Shown here piece by piece: positions 1-7,261 of a stretch of 37,880 bases of DNA. Within the stretch, counting starts at the first letter, position 1. Every line of letters begins with the position of its first letter. The stretch comes from an uncultured Flavobacteriales bacterium (GTDB taxonomy: Bacteria > Bacteroidota > Bacteroidia > Flavobacteriales_E > Vicingaceae): assembly GCA_905479325.1 (NCBI GenBank), contig CAJQLW010000025.1, forward strand, positions 1-37,880, written 5' to 3'. A model generated the notes under the pieces. That model had not been told where the DNA came from. It searched no databases and saw only the letters and a list, made by a program, of their open reading frames with translations. A program made the translations under genes and the position numbers.

Positions 1-118
1 TTACCTTGATGAATTCTGTTATAAATTTAATCGAAGATATTATGGTGAATCACTCTTTAACAGATTGTTATTTGCTTCAGTTAGTTATAAAAATGAATTT
101 AGGTATAAGTACGGATAA
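1..118 (+). mobile_element. IS1595 (ISXO2-like) transposase, C-terminal fragment
   Basis: Frame 2 reads without a stop from base 2 to a TAA at 116-118 and gives about 38 residues beginning YLDEFCYKFNRRYYGE and continuing SLFNRLLFASVSYKN. The pattern LDEFCYxFNRR...LFxRLL is what I know from the C-terminus of ISXO2-like DDE transposases of the IS1595 family. Only the tail is in the window, so whether the element is intact cannot be judged. No terminal inverted repeat could be picked out just after the stop, and the convergent neighbour ends only 3 bases away, so the element's right end is either inside that neighbour or lost. Confidence 0.75.
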
Positions 119-121
119 TCA

Positions 122-652
122 TTAAAAGTAATTAATAGGCGATGGATAAATGTAGGGCGCGTTTTTGTCCATATACGGCAGAGCTGTGTTGAGCACGAAG
201 TCTTTTTCAACGTAAAACCACTCTTTCATTCTGGGGTATACAATGTTGTGCAAGTTCATGTAATACCAAATCAAACTGTCTTTTCGTTCAATGGTAATGT
301 CAGAATCGGTATTTATTCGCTTATAGGTGTTGGCAGTTGCGTTAAACGGAAGGTAAGAAGTAAAATGATCGAGAAAAATTTCTAAACTATCAGGATCGAG
401 CGTTCCTGTGTGGTATTTCAGCAAAGAATCATGAGAACGAGTCATGGTTTTGTACAGGCTATTACTCATAGACAATACCATGGAATCTGCATATAAATCC
501 TTGTTAATGTCGAATAACAGCTGCTCTTTTTTTTCTTCCAGTTTATTTTTTTCTCTCCATTCGTTTACAATAAAAGATACTGTAATACCCGCAATAATGA
601 TTAAAAATTCGGCAAGGTAGGCCGATTTAGACTTTTTGAATGTTCTTGACAT
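122..652 (-). CDS. DUF6090-like single-pass membrane protein
   Basis: A protein of 176 residues with a short basic N-terminus, one membrane segment at about residues 14-28 (LAEFLIIIAGITVSFIVNEW) and a charged, mostly helical remainder. The layout of a short basic N-terminus, a hydrophobic helix ending in a V/I-N-E/N-W motif, then a helical domain matches the DUF6090 proteins common in Bacteroidota, whose function is unknown. Family members as I remember them are somewhat longer (about 230-260 residues), so the C-terminus may be shortened. It lies tail to tail with the transposase fragment, 3 bases away, which fits truncation by an insertion. The ATG at 652 is the natural start; no partner gene is visible upstream. 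Confidence 0.6.
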   Translation of the reverse strand: MSRTFKKSKSAYLAEFLIIIAGITVSFIVNEWREKNKLEEKKEQLLFDINKDLYADSMVLSMSNSLYKTMTRSHDSLLKYHTGTLDPDSLEIFLDHFTSYLPFNATANTYKRINTDSDITIERKDSLIWYYMNLHNIVYPRMKEWFYVEKDFVLNTALPYMDKNAPYIYPSPINYF

Positions 653-695
653 GCTGTTCGTTTTAAAAACAACACGAAGATAAAAGGTTTTAGGT

Positions 696-1475
696 TTACT
701 TGGTGACTTTTTCCAATTTACTTAGGAACAAGTTCATTGCAGTTCTTTTGTCTTCGTTCAAATCGAAGTCAATGTATTCGGTTAAATATTCTTTTAACTC
801 TTTTGGTGTAATGGTGGTTTGAGAGGAACGTTTTATCGATTCATCCATCTGATCAAGGCCGAAATGCAGAGCCTGATTGAACGCTTGAATGAATGCTGCT
901 GAAAGTTTTTTGGTGCTTACCCAAGCGGCAAAAACAAAAGGAAGCGTCGTTAACTTTTGCCATTCTTCAGACAAGTCGAACTGATAAGCGTACTCTTTTT
1001 CAAAGTTAAAGTTCCGATCTCCAATAATAACTCCTGCTGTGGTGCCGGAAATGTTGTTTTCAAAACCTGGTTCTCCGGGTATGAAGTCTGGAGCAATCTG
1101 CCAGTGTTCTTTGCAAAGAATTTTACACAGATTAACTGAAGTTCTCGAATGGTAATCCAAGTAGATCGTCTCAATTTGATCAAGGGGAACATCACTCACC
1201 AAAAGAACAGATTTTACTTTGCCAACTGCTCCAATACAATAATCAGACAGTACGTGAGCTTCTTTTAATTTTGGAATAGCAGCTACTGGAATTAGACCTA
1301 AATCAACTTCTCCATCAATCAATTTACGAGCACACTCAGAAGGAATGTCTTTGTGTAATTCAATTTGATCGAGAAATGATGGCGTGTTTTCAATACCAAA
1401 AACCAAAGGTGTTGTGTTGAGGTAAGAAACAATAGAGACTTTAATTTTTTCCAATTTGTAATTTTCAGGGCACAA
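696..1475 (-). CDS. mqnA: Chorismate dehydratase MqnA (futalosine pathway)
   Basis: A 259-residue cytoplasmic protein of the MqnA/MqnD fold, a periplasmic-binding-protein-like fold reused as an enzyme. MqnA removes water from chorismate to give 3-enolpyruvylbenzoate, the first step of menaquinone synthesis by the futalosine route. The N-terminal VSIVSYLNTTPLVFGI, the DLGLIPVAAIP segment near residue 60 and the YLDYHSRTSVNL stretch are typical. mqnB and mqnD at 11.4-12.9 kb support the pathway. No ATG lies upstream of the conserved N-terminus: the best starts are TTG at 1475 or TTG at 1454, so the exact start is uncertain. The gene follows the EI24-like gene by 2 bases and is probably co-transcribed with it and the toxin-antitoxin pair upstream. 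Confidence 0.9.
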   Translation of the reverse strand: MCPENYKLEKIKVSIVSYLNTTPLVFGIENTPSFLDQIELHKDIPSECARKLIDGEVDLGLIPVAAIPKLKEAHVLSDYCIGAVGKVKSVLLVSDVPLDQIETIYLDYHSRTSVNLCKILCKEHWQIAPDFIPGEPGFENNISGTTAGVIIGDRNFNFEKEYAYQFDLSEEWQKLTTLPFVFAAWVSTKKLSAAFIQAFNQALHFGLDQMDESIKRSSQTTITPKELKEYLTEYIDFDLNEDKRTAMNLFLSKLEKVTK

Positions 1476-1477
1476 AC

Positions 1478-2278
1478 CTAAGCAGTCAAAGTTGAATTTG
1501 TTCGCTCTTTTTTATTCTTTTTATGCAGCGCTATGGTTGCTGCTACGGCTGATATAATGGCCACAAAAGAGGATAAGGCAATTCCTATAAACGGAATGGT
1601 TAACACAAGCGCAAAAAGAATTCCATTCCCAATAACAATTCCTCTGTTTTTCTTCATGTAATTTACACTATCAGAAACACTTATTTTTTTTCGTTCCAAG
1701 TTGTAATCGATAAAAGAAAAGCCATAGTAATAGGCTGAAACAAGAATAAGGATAGGGGAGCTGGCTAACCCAAAAAGTGGAACAAAGCTGAGTCCAAAGA
1801 GCAATAAAATAAAAAGAATTTCAAAAACAAAGTTTCTTATCGAAATCCTTATTCCTCGTACAACATCAATTAGCAATTGATTCACGGTAAAAGGGTAATC
1901 ACTTCCATCTAAAATTCGCTCTGTGCGTTCAGAAACAACTGCTAAAATAGGCGACATAAGAATTAGAACAACATGTCCTCCTAAAAATGCTAAAATGAGA
2001 AAAACTAGAATTTTTAAAATAAGCCATAAAAAAAAGTGAACGGTAGTTGAAAGAACTTCTGATCCCCAAAACTCCCAGTTTTCTATATCTATATATCCTT
2101 CAATTCCTGCCAATAGCTCATCAGAAAGTTGACCAAGAAAATGAAAGCCTGTGGTAAAGAAGAGTATGTTTAGGACAACAGACCACAAAAAGTAGCGTTT
2201 CATCTTGTTTTTAAAAATAAACTCAATGGCGCTTCCGTAAGAAGAAATGGATAAGATTAGGTTGGAGATGAGGTTCAT
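1478..2278 (-). CDS. EI24 / CysZ-like integral membrane protein
   Basis: A 266-residue hydrophobic protein with about four long membrane stretches (near residues 27-50, 75-110, 145-185 and 215-250). The order of segments, the middle motif GGHVVLILMSPILAVVSERT and the following SIRNFVFEILFILLLFGLSF region match the EI24/CysZ domain family. CysZ in proteobacteria takes up sulfate, but Bacteroidota members are not characterised and no sulfate assimilation gene is nearby, so I do not assign transport. The ATG at 2276-2278 overlaps the stop of the ParE-like toxin gene (ATGA), and mqnA starts 2 bases after the end, pointing to translational coupling within one transcript. Confidence 0.8.
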   Translation of the reverse strand: MNLISNLILSISSYGSAIEFIFKNKMKRYFLWSVVLNILFFTTGFHFLGQLSDELLAGIEGYIDIENWEFWGSEVLSTTVHFFLWLILKILVFLILAFLGGHVVLILMSPILAVVSERTERILDGSDYPFTVNQLLIDVVRGIRISIRNFVFEILFILLLFGLSFVPLFGLASSPILILVSAYYYGFSFIDYNLERKKISVSDSVNYMKKNRGIVIGNGILFALVLTIPFIGIALSSFVAIISAVAATIALHKKNKKERTNSTLTA

Positions 2279-2643
2279 GGGTTGGAATTACTTTGGTTGA
2301 TGATTTGTTGGTAAAGAGCATTTACCTCTTTTTCTAAGCTAGGCTCTAGAAGCTTTAATTTGGTTAACAAGTCTTGCGAAGTATGTTTCACTGTTAACAA
2401 ATATAAATCTTCACCAACTAGATCAAAAATTAACCAATGCTTTTCGCAACGGTAAACTTTAAATCTATTAGAAATTTCAGGTCTACAATGAATTAATTGC
2501 GAATTGTTTTTTACAAACAAAAGCGCATCTTCGATTTGAGTTAGATATTTTTCAGCAACTGTAATTCCAAACTTTTTTGCTGAGTAATCAAATATTTCTT
2601 GAATATCACGCAGACTGCGTTTGGTTAAATGAAGCTTAGCCAT
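2275..2643 (-). CDS. ParE/RelE-type toxin of a type II toxin-antitoxin pair
   Basis: A 122-residue protein with the ParE/RelE layout. LTKRSLRDIQEIFDYSAKKFG at the N-terminus (an A/S-x2-D-I-x2-I-x-D-Y variant) is followed by the strand pattern FKVYRCEKHWLIFDLV and LYLLTVKHTSQDLL. ParE proteins poison DNA gyrase and RelE relatives cut mRNA; the sequence does not decide between them, but the ParD-like partner favours ParE. The C-terminus has about 25 extra residues beyond the usual end, a helical tail. It overlaps the antitoxin gene by 8 bases and the downstream membrane-protein gene by 4, so it sits inside a longer operon. Confidence 0.85.
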   Translation of the reverse strand: MAKLHLTKRSLRDIQEIFDYSAKKFGITVAEKYLTQIEDALLFVKNNSQLIHCRPEISNRFKVYRCEKHWLIFDLVGEDLYLLTVKHTSQDLLTKLKLLEPSLEKEVNALYQQIINQSNSNP

Positions 2644-2902
2644 TGCTCTGGTCGTTTAATTCTTCCAGATTTTTTCTCAGATTACCGTTGAATTCTACCG
2701 TTTCACCTTCCAGTAAATCTTGATATCCTGCAAGAATCGAGCTTCTCAAGTCAGCCGCAGCTTTTCTTTCATAATCATGCCGAATTAAATCCCTTACGTA
2801 TTCGCTCGGAGTTGAGTACATTGTATCATCGCCCGATTGGCTCACTACAAATTCTTTTAGTTTATCAGTTAGTGGAATGTTCAAAGACTGAGGTTTGCTC
2901 AT
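2636..2902 (-). CDS. ParD-like ribbon-helix-helix antitoxin
   Basis: An 88-residue protein. The N-terminal SLNIPLTDKLKEFVVSQ and the following YSTPSEYVRDLIRHDYERK form the ribbon-helix-helix DNA-binding unit typical of ParD antitoxins. The C-terminal helix (residues about 50-88) would wrap the toxin. It is the first gene of the unit and overlaps the toxin gene by 8 bases. A 15-base perfect palindrome and a matching promoter lie directly upstream, so autoregulation by the antitoxin alone or with the toxin is the expected control. ATG at 2900-2902, 17 bases from the proposed -7 element. Confidence 0.85.
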   Translation of the reverse strand: MSKPQSLNIPLTDKLKEFVVSQSGDDTMYSTPSEYVRDLIRHDYERKAAADLRSSILAGYQDLLEGETVEFNGNLRKNLEELNDQSNG

Positions 2903-2918
2903 AATGTTTCATTTCGAA

Positions 2919-2957
2919 TAAAATTAACCAATATTCATATATTGTCAAATATTGACA
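2919..2957 (-). promoter_or_regulatory. Promoter and palindromic operator of the parDE-like operon
   Basis: On the minus strand a TTG (2946-2948) is followed after 19 bases by TAATTTTA (2919-2926), one base off the Bacteroidota -7 consensus TAnnTTTG. The -33 triplet lies inside a perfect 15-base inverted repeat TGTCAAATATTGACA at 2943-2957. Repressor binding there would block the sigma contact, the usual arrangement for toxin-antitoxin autoregulation. The promoter would also serve the EI24-like gene and mqnA downstream. The match is by eye and has not been tested. Confidence 0.6.
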
Positions 2958-3004
2958 TTAAACTGAATTGTGAATTGAAAATAATCCGAGTGCTTTAAAA
3001 ATTT

Positions 3005-3694
3005 TCACTCTTTTTGAGTTAAGAATTCAATCAGTAATTCCGGCTTTTTAGCTTCAGTTTTTAAATTACAGGTCCAAAACTCTCGCATGCCATATTTCCA
3101 TTTTTGAAGGTGTTGAGGTTTTTGGTTGATTTGGTCTATAAGGGTGTTCTTGTCTATCCAGCCTAAAAAATGAGTGTCATTTTCATATCGATACGCTGCA
3201 AGTTGCGTATAAATCGTTTCAAGTGATTGCTTGAAATCTATTGACTGCTTTTTCAGCCAGTCATCTTTTCGCAATCGAAGCTGTTTAAACACAATTTGAG
3301 CATGAATATCGCCATCTAATTCCCGAATGCTTTTTTCTCTTCTTCGAATCAATTTAATATCTCGGCGCGTCATCATTTCTTGTAAGTCTTGATCTACGTC
3401 AGGAATCAACGAGGTTTTTAGCTCTATATCTAATTTTTCACTTCCTTTCTCAAATACAAAATCAATGTCCATTCCAGAGGAATAGTCTTTAATGTTTGAA
3501 TTTTTAAATTGGATCTGATGCGTGTTTGCCCACTTTTTAAAGGCCAATTCACCCACGTAACCTCTTAACTTACTATCCAATGCAATATTGGGGTGGCGGT
3601 TTCTTAAATTGTCTATAAAGTTTTGCGATAGTGCTTTCTCAAGAGCGCTTAAAATCTCTTCTTTGGTGAGTGGTATGTGCACTACGCCATTCAC
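3005..3694 (-). CDS. Predicted type II restriction endonuclease (PD-(D/E)XK fold)
   Basis: A 229-residue soluble protein that I cannot place in a named endonuclease family. The segment GMDIDFVFEKGSEKLDIELKTS (about residues 93-114, given here in two parts: GMDIDFVFEK and KLDIELKTS) has an Asp followed about 13 residues later by E-L-K, the pattern of a PD-(D/E)XK nuclease centre. Upstream, GYVGELAFKKWA offers the additional conserved Glu often seen in such folds. It follows the DNA methyltransferase gene with a 4-base GTGA overlap and begins with GTG, which strongly suggests a restriction partner. Recognition site unknown. Alternatively it could be a modification-dependent or nicking enzyme. 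Confidence 0.7.
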   Translation of the reverse strand: MNGVVHIPLTKEEILSALEKALSQNFIDNLRNRHPNIALDSKLRGYVGELAFKKWANTHQIQFKNSNIKDYSSGMDIDFVFEKGSEKLDIELKTSLIPDVDQDLQEMMTRRDIKLIRRREKSIRELDGDIHAQIVFKQLRLRKDDWLKKQSIDFKQSLETIYTQLAAYRYENDTHFLGWIDKNTLIDQINQKPQHLQKWKYGMREFWTCNLKTEAKKPELLIEFLTQKE

Positions 3695-4968
3695 TTTTTA
3701 ACTTGTATTTTATAGTATTTCAGTTGATTGTTCTTCAATCCCAGCACTTTTTTATTTCTTCTTGTTTCGTAACCTTCAATGGCTGCTTTATTTCTAGCGT
3801 AGGTTACCTCTTCGCAGATTTTATTTTCATTGTTGGTAATTAATGTGCATGTTCTTATGCCTTCATCGAGTTTGTTTTGAAGCATGGTAGCGTGCAGAGT
3901 AGTTCCACTTCCAGCAAAGAAGTCCAATACCTTAATGTCTTTTCTAGGAAGTAAATCAACAACAAATTGAAGTAAGTCTGTTGGTTTGGGGTAGCTAAAA
4001 ATATCTTGTTTTAATATGTCTTTCAGCTCATTACTTCCTTTTGAATTATTAAAATCAATCAATGCTCTATGGGGTAGTTTTCGAACTCTGACTTGATCTT
4101 TGTTATCAACAAATTGATATTGTTTGATGTATACCTTCCAGCCTTTTGGGGTTTCCTTAAAAACAATAAAATCATTTTTAATTCCCCATTCAAATTTCTC
4201 TTTGCCCCATCGCCATGTATTGGGTTTTCCAACTTTTCCACCGGACATCATTTTAGTGCCATCTGGAGCGGTAATTACATAGTCTAAGGTTTTGCTATAA
4301 CTTCCTTTATAATCTAAATCACGCAAATAGTATTTACCTCTTTTCTTTACGAAGTTGTCTTCAAATTTATATTTACTATCGTTTTCAACATCAACCTCTT
4401 CTTGGGTAAAAACTAACTTTTCTATGTTGTTAGCATAGCATAACATGTAATCAAATTCTACAGCCACCTGCTTGCTATCGTGACCGCTGCCTGCTTTGTT
4501 TTTGCGAATAAAGTTGGCAACAAAGTTCTGTTCCCCGAAAATACCATCGCAAATTAATTTAAGTCTTGCTTGTTCGGCATCATCTATCGCTAAAAAAATA
4601 ACTCCGTTTTCATTAAGCAAGTTTTTGGCCTTAACTAACCTTTTGTAAATAAAAGAAGACCAAGTAGAGTGGCGACTTTCATCTTCAGTATTGAAGTATG
4701 CATCGGTATATTTAAAGTCTTTATTCCCTGTGTTGTACGGTGGGTCGATGTAAATTAAATCGAATTGTTCTCCGGCTTGCTCTAGTAAGTACAGACCGCC
4801 TAAGTTATCGCCTTCAATAATTCGGTGCGTTGGCCCAGTTGTGCCAACTTTCCTTTTTGTAACTTCCTTTAGAACAAGTTTGTTTTTTATAATTTGTTCT
4901 TCAATCTCTTCTACCTTATTTTCCCAGTAAAGTCCGTTGAGGTATATGAAGTTGTTATCGCTTTTCAA
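3691..4968 (-). CDS. Beta-class DNA adenine/cytosine-N4 methyltransferase of an R-M system
   Basis: A 425-residue enzyme. Motif IV DPPYNTG is near residue 75. A variable target-recognition region of about 190 residues follows, and the SAM-binding motif VLDFFAGSGTTLHA is near residue 345. Catalytic motif before the SAM motif defines the beta group (as in Mod subunits and M.HinfI-like enzymes), which methylate adenine N6 or cytosine N4. The N-terminal IIEGDNLGGLYLLEQ is typical of Mod-type enzymes, but no Res helicase follows; the small adjacent nuclease suggests a type II system. The start is a TTG at 4966-4968, with no in-frame ATG before the conserved part. Methylase first, then nuclease, with overlap: coupling would make protection precede cutting. 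Confidence 0.9.
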   Translation of the reverse strand: MKSDNNFIYLNGLYWENKVEEIEEQIIKNKLVLKEVTKRKVGTTGPTHRIIEGDNLGGLYLLEQAGEQFDLIYIDPPYNTGNKDFKYTDAYFNTEDESRHSTWSSFIYKRLVKAKNLLNENGVIFLAIDDAEQARLKLICDGIFGEQNFVANFIRKNKAGSGHDSKQVAVEFDYMLCYANNIEKLVFTQEEVDVENDSKYKFEDNFVKKRGKYYLRDLDYKGSYSKTLDYVITAPDGTKMMSGGKVGKPNTWRWGKEKFEWGIKNDFIVFKETPKGWKVYIKQYQFVDNKDQVRVRKLPHRALIDFNNSKGSNELKDILKQDIFSYPKPTDLLQFVVDLLPRKDIKVLDFFAGSGTTLHATMLQNKLDEGIRTCTLITNNENKICEEVTYARNKAAIEGYETRRNKKVLGLKNNQLKYYKIQVKK

Positions 4969-5140
4969 TGGGGCAGTTCTGATTGGTTAAATTGCTAATT
5001 GAATTTTTCCTTTGCATAGTTTAGAATTCTTGATTAATCAAGACGTACCACCAAAGATAAAAGAATAACAGTAATCAGTTGGTTCATTATACTCCAATTT
5101 TCAATTAAAGATGATTGAACTTTTATCCTGTATCAAAAAA
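4969..5140. other. AT-rich spacer upstream of the R-M genes
   Basis: 172 bases with no supported gene. This must hold the promoter of the methylase gene and the end of the proline dehydrogenase transcript. A short inverted repeat TTGATTAATCAA lies at 5032-5043 and could be a small operator. I found no controller-protein gene and no convincing -33/-7 pair. Confidence 0.3.
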
Positions 5141-6304
5141 TTAGTTTGCTCTTCTATCTAACTCCTTTTGAATCAGTATTAACTCTCTTCCTGTTTGCCC
5201 AGCTACAGAAGTGTTTTCTTGCGCTCTCCGAATTAGATAAGGCATAACCTCTTTCACAGGTCCGTAAGGAACATATTTAGCAACATTGAAATTCACTTTG
5301 GATAAGTTGAAACTAATGTGGTCACTCATTCCTAAAAGTTGCGAAAAGAACACTCTTTCATCATTCTCCAACACCTTATGGTCCTTCATAATTTCAGTGA
5401 GCAACAACGAACTTTTCTCGTTGTGCGTTCCTGCGCAGATCGAAATTCGCTCAATGTTTTCTATACAAAAACGAATGGCTTTGTCGTAATCTACATCAGT
5501 TGCGGATTTGGTTGGTTGAATGGGAGAAGGATAACCTTTTTTCTGAGCTCTTTCTCTTTCTTTTTCCATGTACGCACCACGAACAATCTTTAAACCAATG
5601 TAAAACCCGCCTTCTTTAGCCTGTTCAAGCAAGTGTTTAATGTAATTTAAACGATCGTGACGGTACATTTGAGCTGTATTGTAAACAATCGGTCGCTCCA
5701 AGTTGTAGCGCGTCATCATCAAATAAGCAATTTCATCTATTGCAACTTGAATCCAACTCTCTTCAGCATCAATCATTAGTGGTATGCCTGCGTTGAATGC
5801 ATTTTGAGCAATAATATCCACTCTGTTTCTACCTTTTAAAAACTCGATGCTCTCGTTTTCTGAAATGGTTTCTTTTGCAGAAACTTTTTCTAATAAATCA
5901 AATGGAATTAAACCGGTTAATTTAATCACGCAAAAAGGAACATTACCGTCTAACTTTGCTCGTTCTATTGATGAAACGGCTTTTCCCAAACATTGGTCAA
6001 AATCTGCTTCATCTTGTTTCCCTTCTACAGAGTAGTCAAGAATTGTTTTCACGTTGAACTGCGCCAATTCTTGAATCCTAGACTCGCAATCTAAAATATC
6101 TTCTCCTCCACAAAAGTGGTTAAATACGGTTGCTTTAATAAGACCTTTTACCGGTAACTTAAGCGACAAAGCCAAGCTGGTTAATTGCGTGCCAATTCCG
6201 TTTAAAAACGGGTTGCCAATTAAGCGAAAAAGTAAATTCGCTTTTTTAAGCTCTCTTGTACTTTTATTCGCAAAAGCTATTTCTGTATTTTCAAACGACA
6301 ACAT
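5141..6304 (-). CDS. Proline dehydrogenase (FAD-dependent, monofunctional)
   Basis: A 387-residue enzyme that oxidises proline to pyrroline-5-carboxylate, passing electrons through FAD to the quinone pool. The conserved blocks of the PRODH beta/alpha barrel are in order: YRHDRLNYIKHLLEQA, IGLKIVRGAYMEKERER, AGTHNEKS, FSQLLGMSDHISF and the C-terminal YGPVKEVMPYLIRRAQEN (the RR...N substrate-site block). About 390 residues is usual for the Bacteroidota single-function enzyme, unlike the long PutA. The ATG at 6302-6304 overlaps the fabD stop (TAATG), so the two genes are coupled although their pathways differ. The P5C dehydrogenase partner is not in the window. Symbols putA and prodh are both used; I leave it blank. 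Confidence 0.92.
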   Translation of the reverse strand: MLSFENTEIAFANKSTRELKKANLLFRLIGNPFLNGIGTQLTSLALSLKLPVKGLIKATVFNHFCGGEDILDCESRIQELAQFNVKTILDYSVEGKQDEADFDQCLGKAVSSIERAKLDGNVPFCVIKLTGLIPFDLLEKVSAKETISENESIEFLKGRNRVDIIAQNAFNAGIPLMIDAEESWIQVAIDEIAYLMMTRYNLERPIVYNTAQMYRHDRLNYIKHLLEQAKEGGFYIGLKIVRGAYMEKERERAQKKGYPSPIQPTKSATDVDYDKAIRFCIENIERISICAGTHNEKSSLLLTEIMKDHKVLENDERVFFSQLLGMSDHISFNLSKVNFNVAKYVPYGPVKEVMPYLIRRAQENTSVAGQTGRELILIQKELDRRAN

Positions 6305-7188
6305 TATACTGCAGCGCTTTCAGTTGGAAACTTTCGATCCACCTTTTTGATTAAACCTTGTAAAACATTCCCCGGACCAACCTCTACCAAGTGTTCTGCT
6401 CCGTCTGCAATCATTTGATGCATGATTTGCGTCCATTTAACGGCTCCAGTTAATTGAGAAATAAGGTTTTCTTTTATTTCTTCAGGAGAACTTACGCCTT
6501 TGGCAACCACATTTTGGTAGATGGGGCAGATCGGTGTTTTAATTTCAGTTTCTTTTATTGCGGCCTCTAATTCAGCCCTTGCTGGCTCCATTAAGGGCGA
6601 ATGAAAAGCACCTCCAACAGGTAATTTGATCGCTCTTTTTGCGCCTGCAGCTGTTAGTGCTTCACAAGCTTTGTCCACTGCTTCAATACTGCCTGAAATT
6701 ACCAATTGACCAGGGCAGTTGTAGTTAGCAGGAACAACAACTCCGTCAATCTCAGCGCAAATTCTTTCTACATCAGCATCTTCCATACCTAGAACAGCTG
6801 CCATAGTCGATGGCTCTGCTTCGCATGCTTTTTGCATGGCGTTGGCTCTTTTGGCTACTAAGCTCAAACCGTCTTCAAAACTCATTGCTCCACAAGCTAC
6901 TAATGCAGAAAATTCACCCAATGAGTGACCTGCAGCCATATCTGGTTGAAATTCTGAGCCAAGTGCTTTGGAAAGAATTACAGAGTGTAAAAATATAGCA
7001 GGCTGGGTTACGTTGGTTTGTTTTAAAGCCTCATCAGTTCCACTGAACATAATGTCGGTAATGTTGAACCCTAAAATTTCATTTGCCTTCTCAAAAAGAT
7101 TCTTAGCTTCAGCTGATGAATCATATAAATCTTTACCCATTCCTATGAATTGGGCTCCTTGACCTGGAAAAACGTATGCTTTCTTCAT
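6304..7188 (-). CDS. fabD: Malonyl-CoA:ACP transacylase FabD
   Basis: A 294-residue enzyme that loads malonyl groups from CoA onto acyl carrier protein for fatty acid elongation. The N-terminal FPGQGAQFIGMGKDLY, the nucleophile motif GHSLGEFSAL with Ser89, and GGAFHSPLM near residue 197 with the catalytic His are all present; the length is normal. ATG at 7186-7188. It lies downstream of a strong hairpin that probably ends the transcript of the Bax inhibitor gene, so it should have its own promoter or rely on read-through. Its stop overlaps the proline dehydrogenase start. Confidence 0.97.
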   Translation of the reverse strand: MKKAYVFPGQGAQFIGMGKDLYDSSAEAKNLFEKANEILGFNITDIMFSGTDEALKQTNVTQPAIFLHSVILSKALGSEFQPDMAAGHSLGEFSALVACGAMSFEDGLSLVAKRANAMQKACEAEPSTMAAVLGMEDADVERICAEIDGVVVPANYNCPGQLVISGSIEAVDKACEALTAAGAKRAIKLPVGGAFHSPLMEPARAELEAAIKETEIKTPICPIYQNVVAKGVSSPEEIKENLISQLTGAVKWTQIMHQMIADGAEHLVEVGPGNVLQGLIKKVDRKFPTESAAV

Positions 7189-7204
7189 ATTTTTTAAATA
7201 AAAT

Positions 7205-7236
7205 AATGCCTGATTTTTAAACTAAAATCAGGCATT
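7205..7236 (-). terminator. Intrinsic terminator after the Bax inhibitor-1 gene
   Basis: A perfect 13-base inverted repeat, AATGCCTGATTTT (7205-7217) and AAAATCAGGCATT (7224-7236), with a 6-base loop. Read on the minus strand it is followed by a T-rich run (ATTTTATTT), as in a Rho-independent terminator. It stands between the stop of the Bax inhibitor gene and the start of fabD. Confidence 0.8.
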
Positions 7237-7261
7237 AAAATTAAGGTGTTTATTATTTCAT

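Noticed and set aside
1478..2278. Assignment as sulfate transporter CysZ
   Set aside because: Only the EI24 domain pattern is visible and no sulfur assimilation gene is near; kept as a family-level call.
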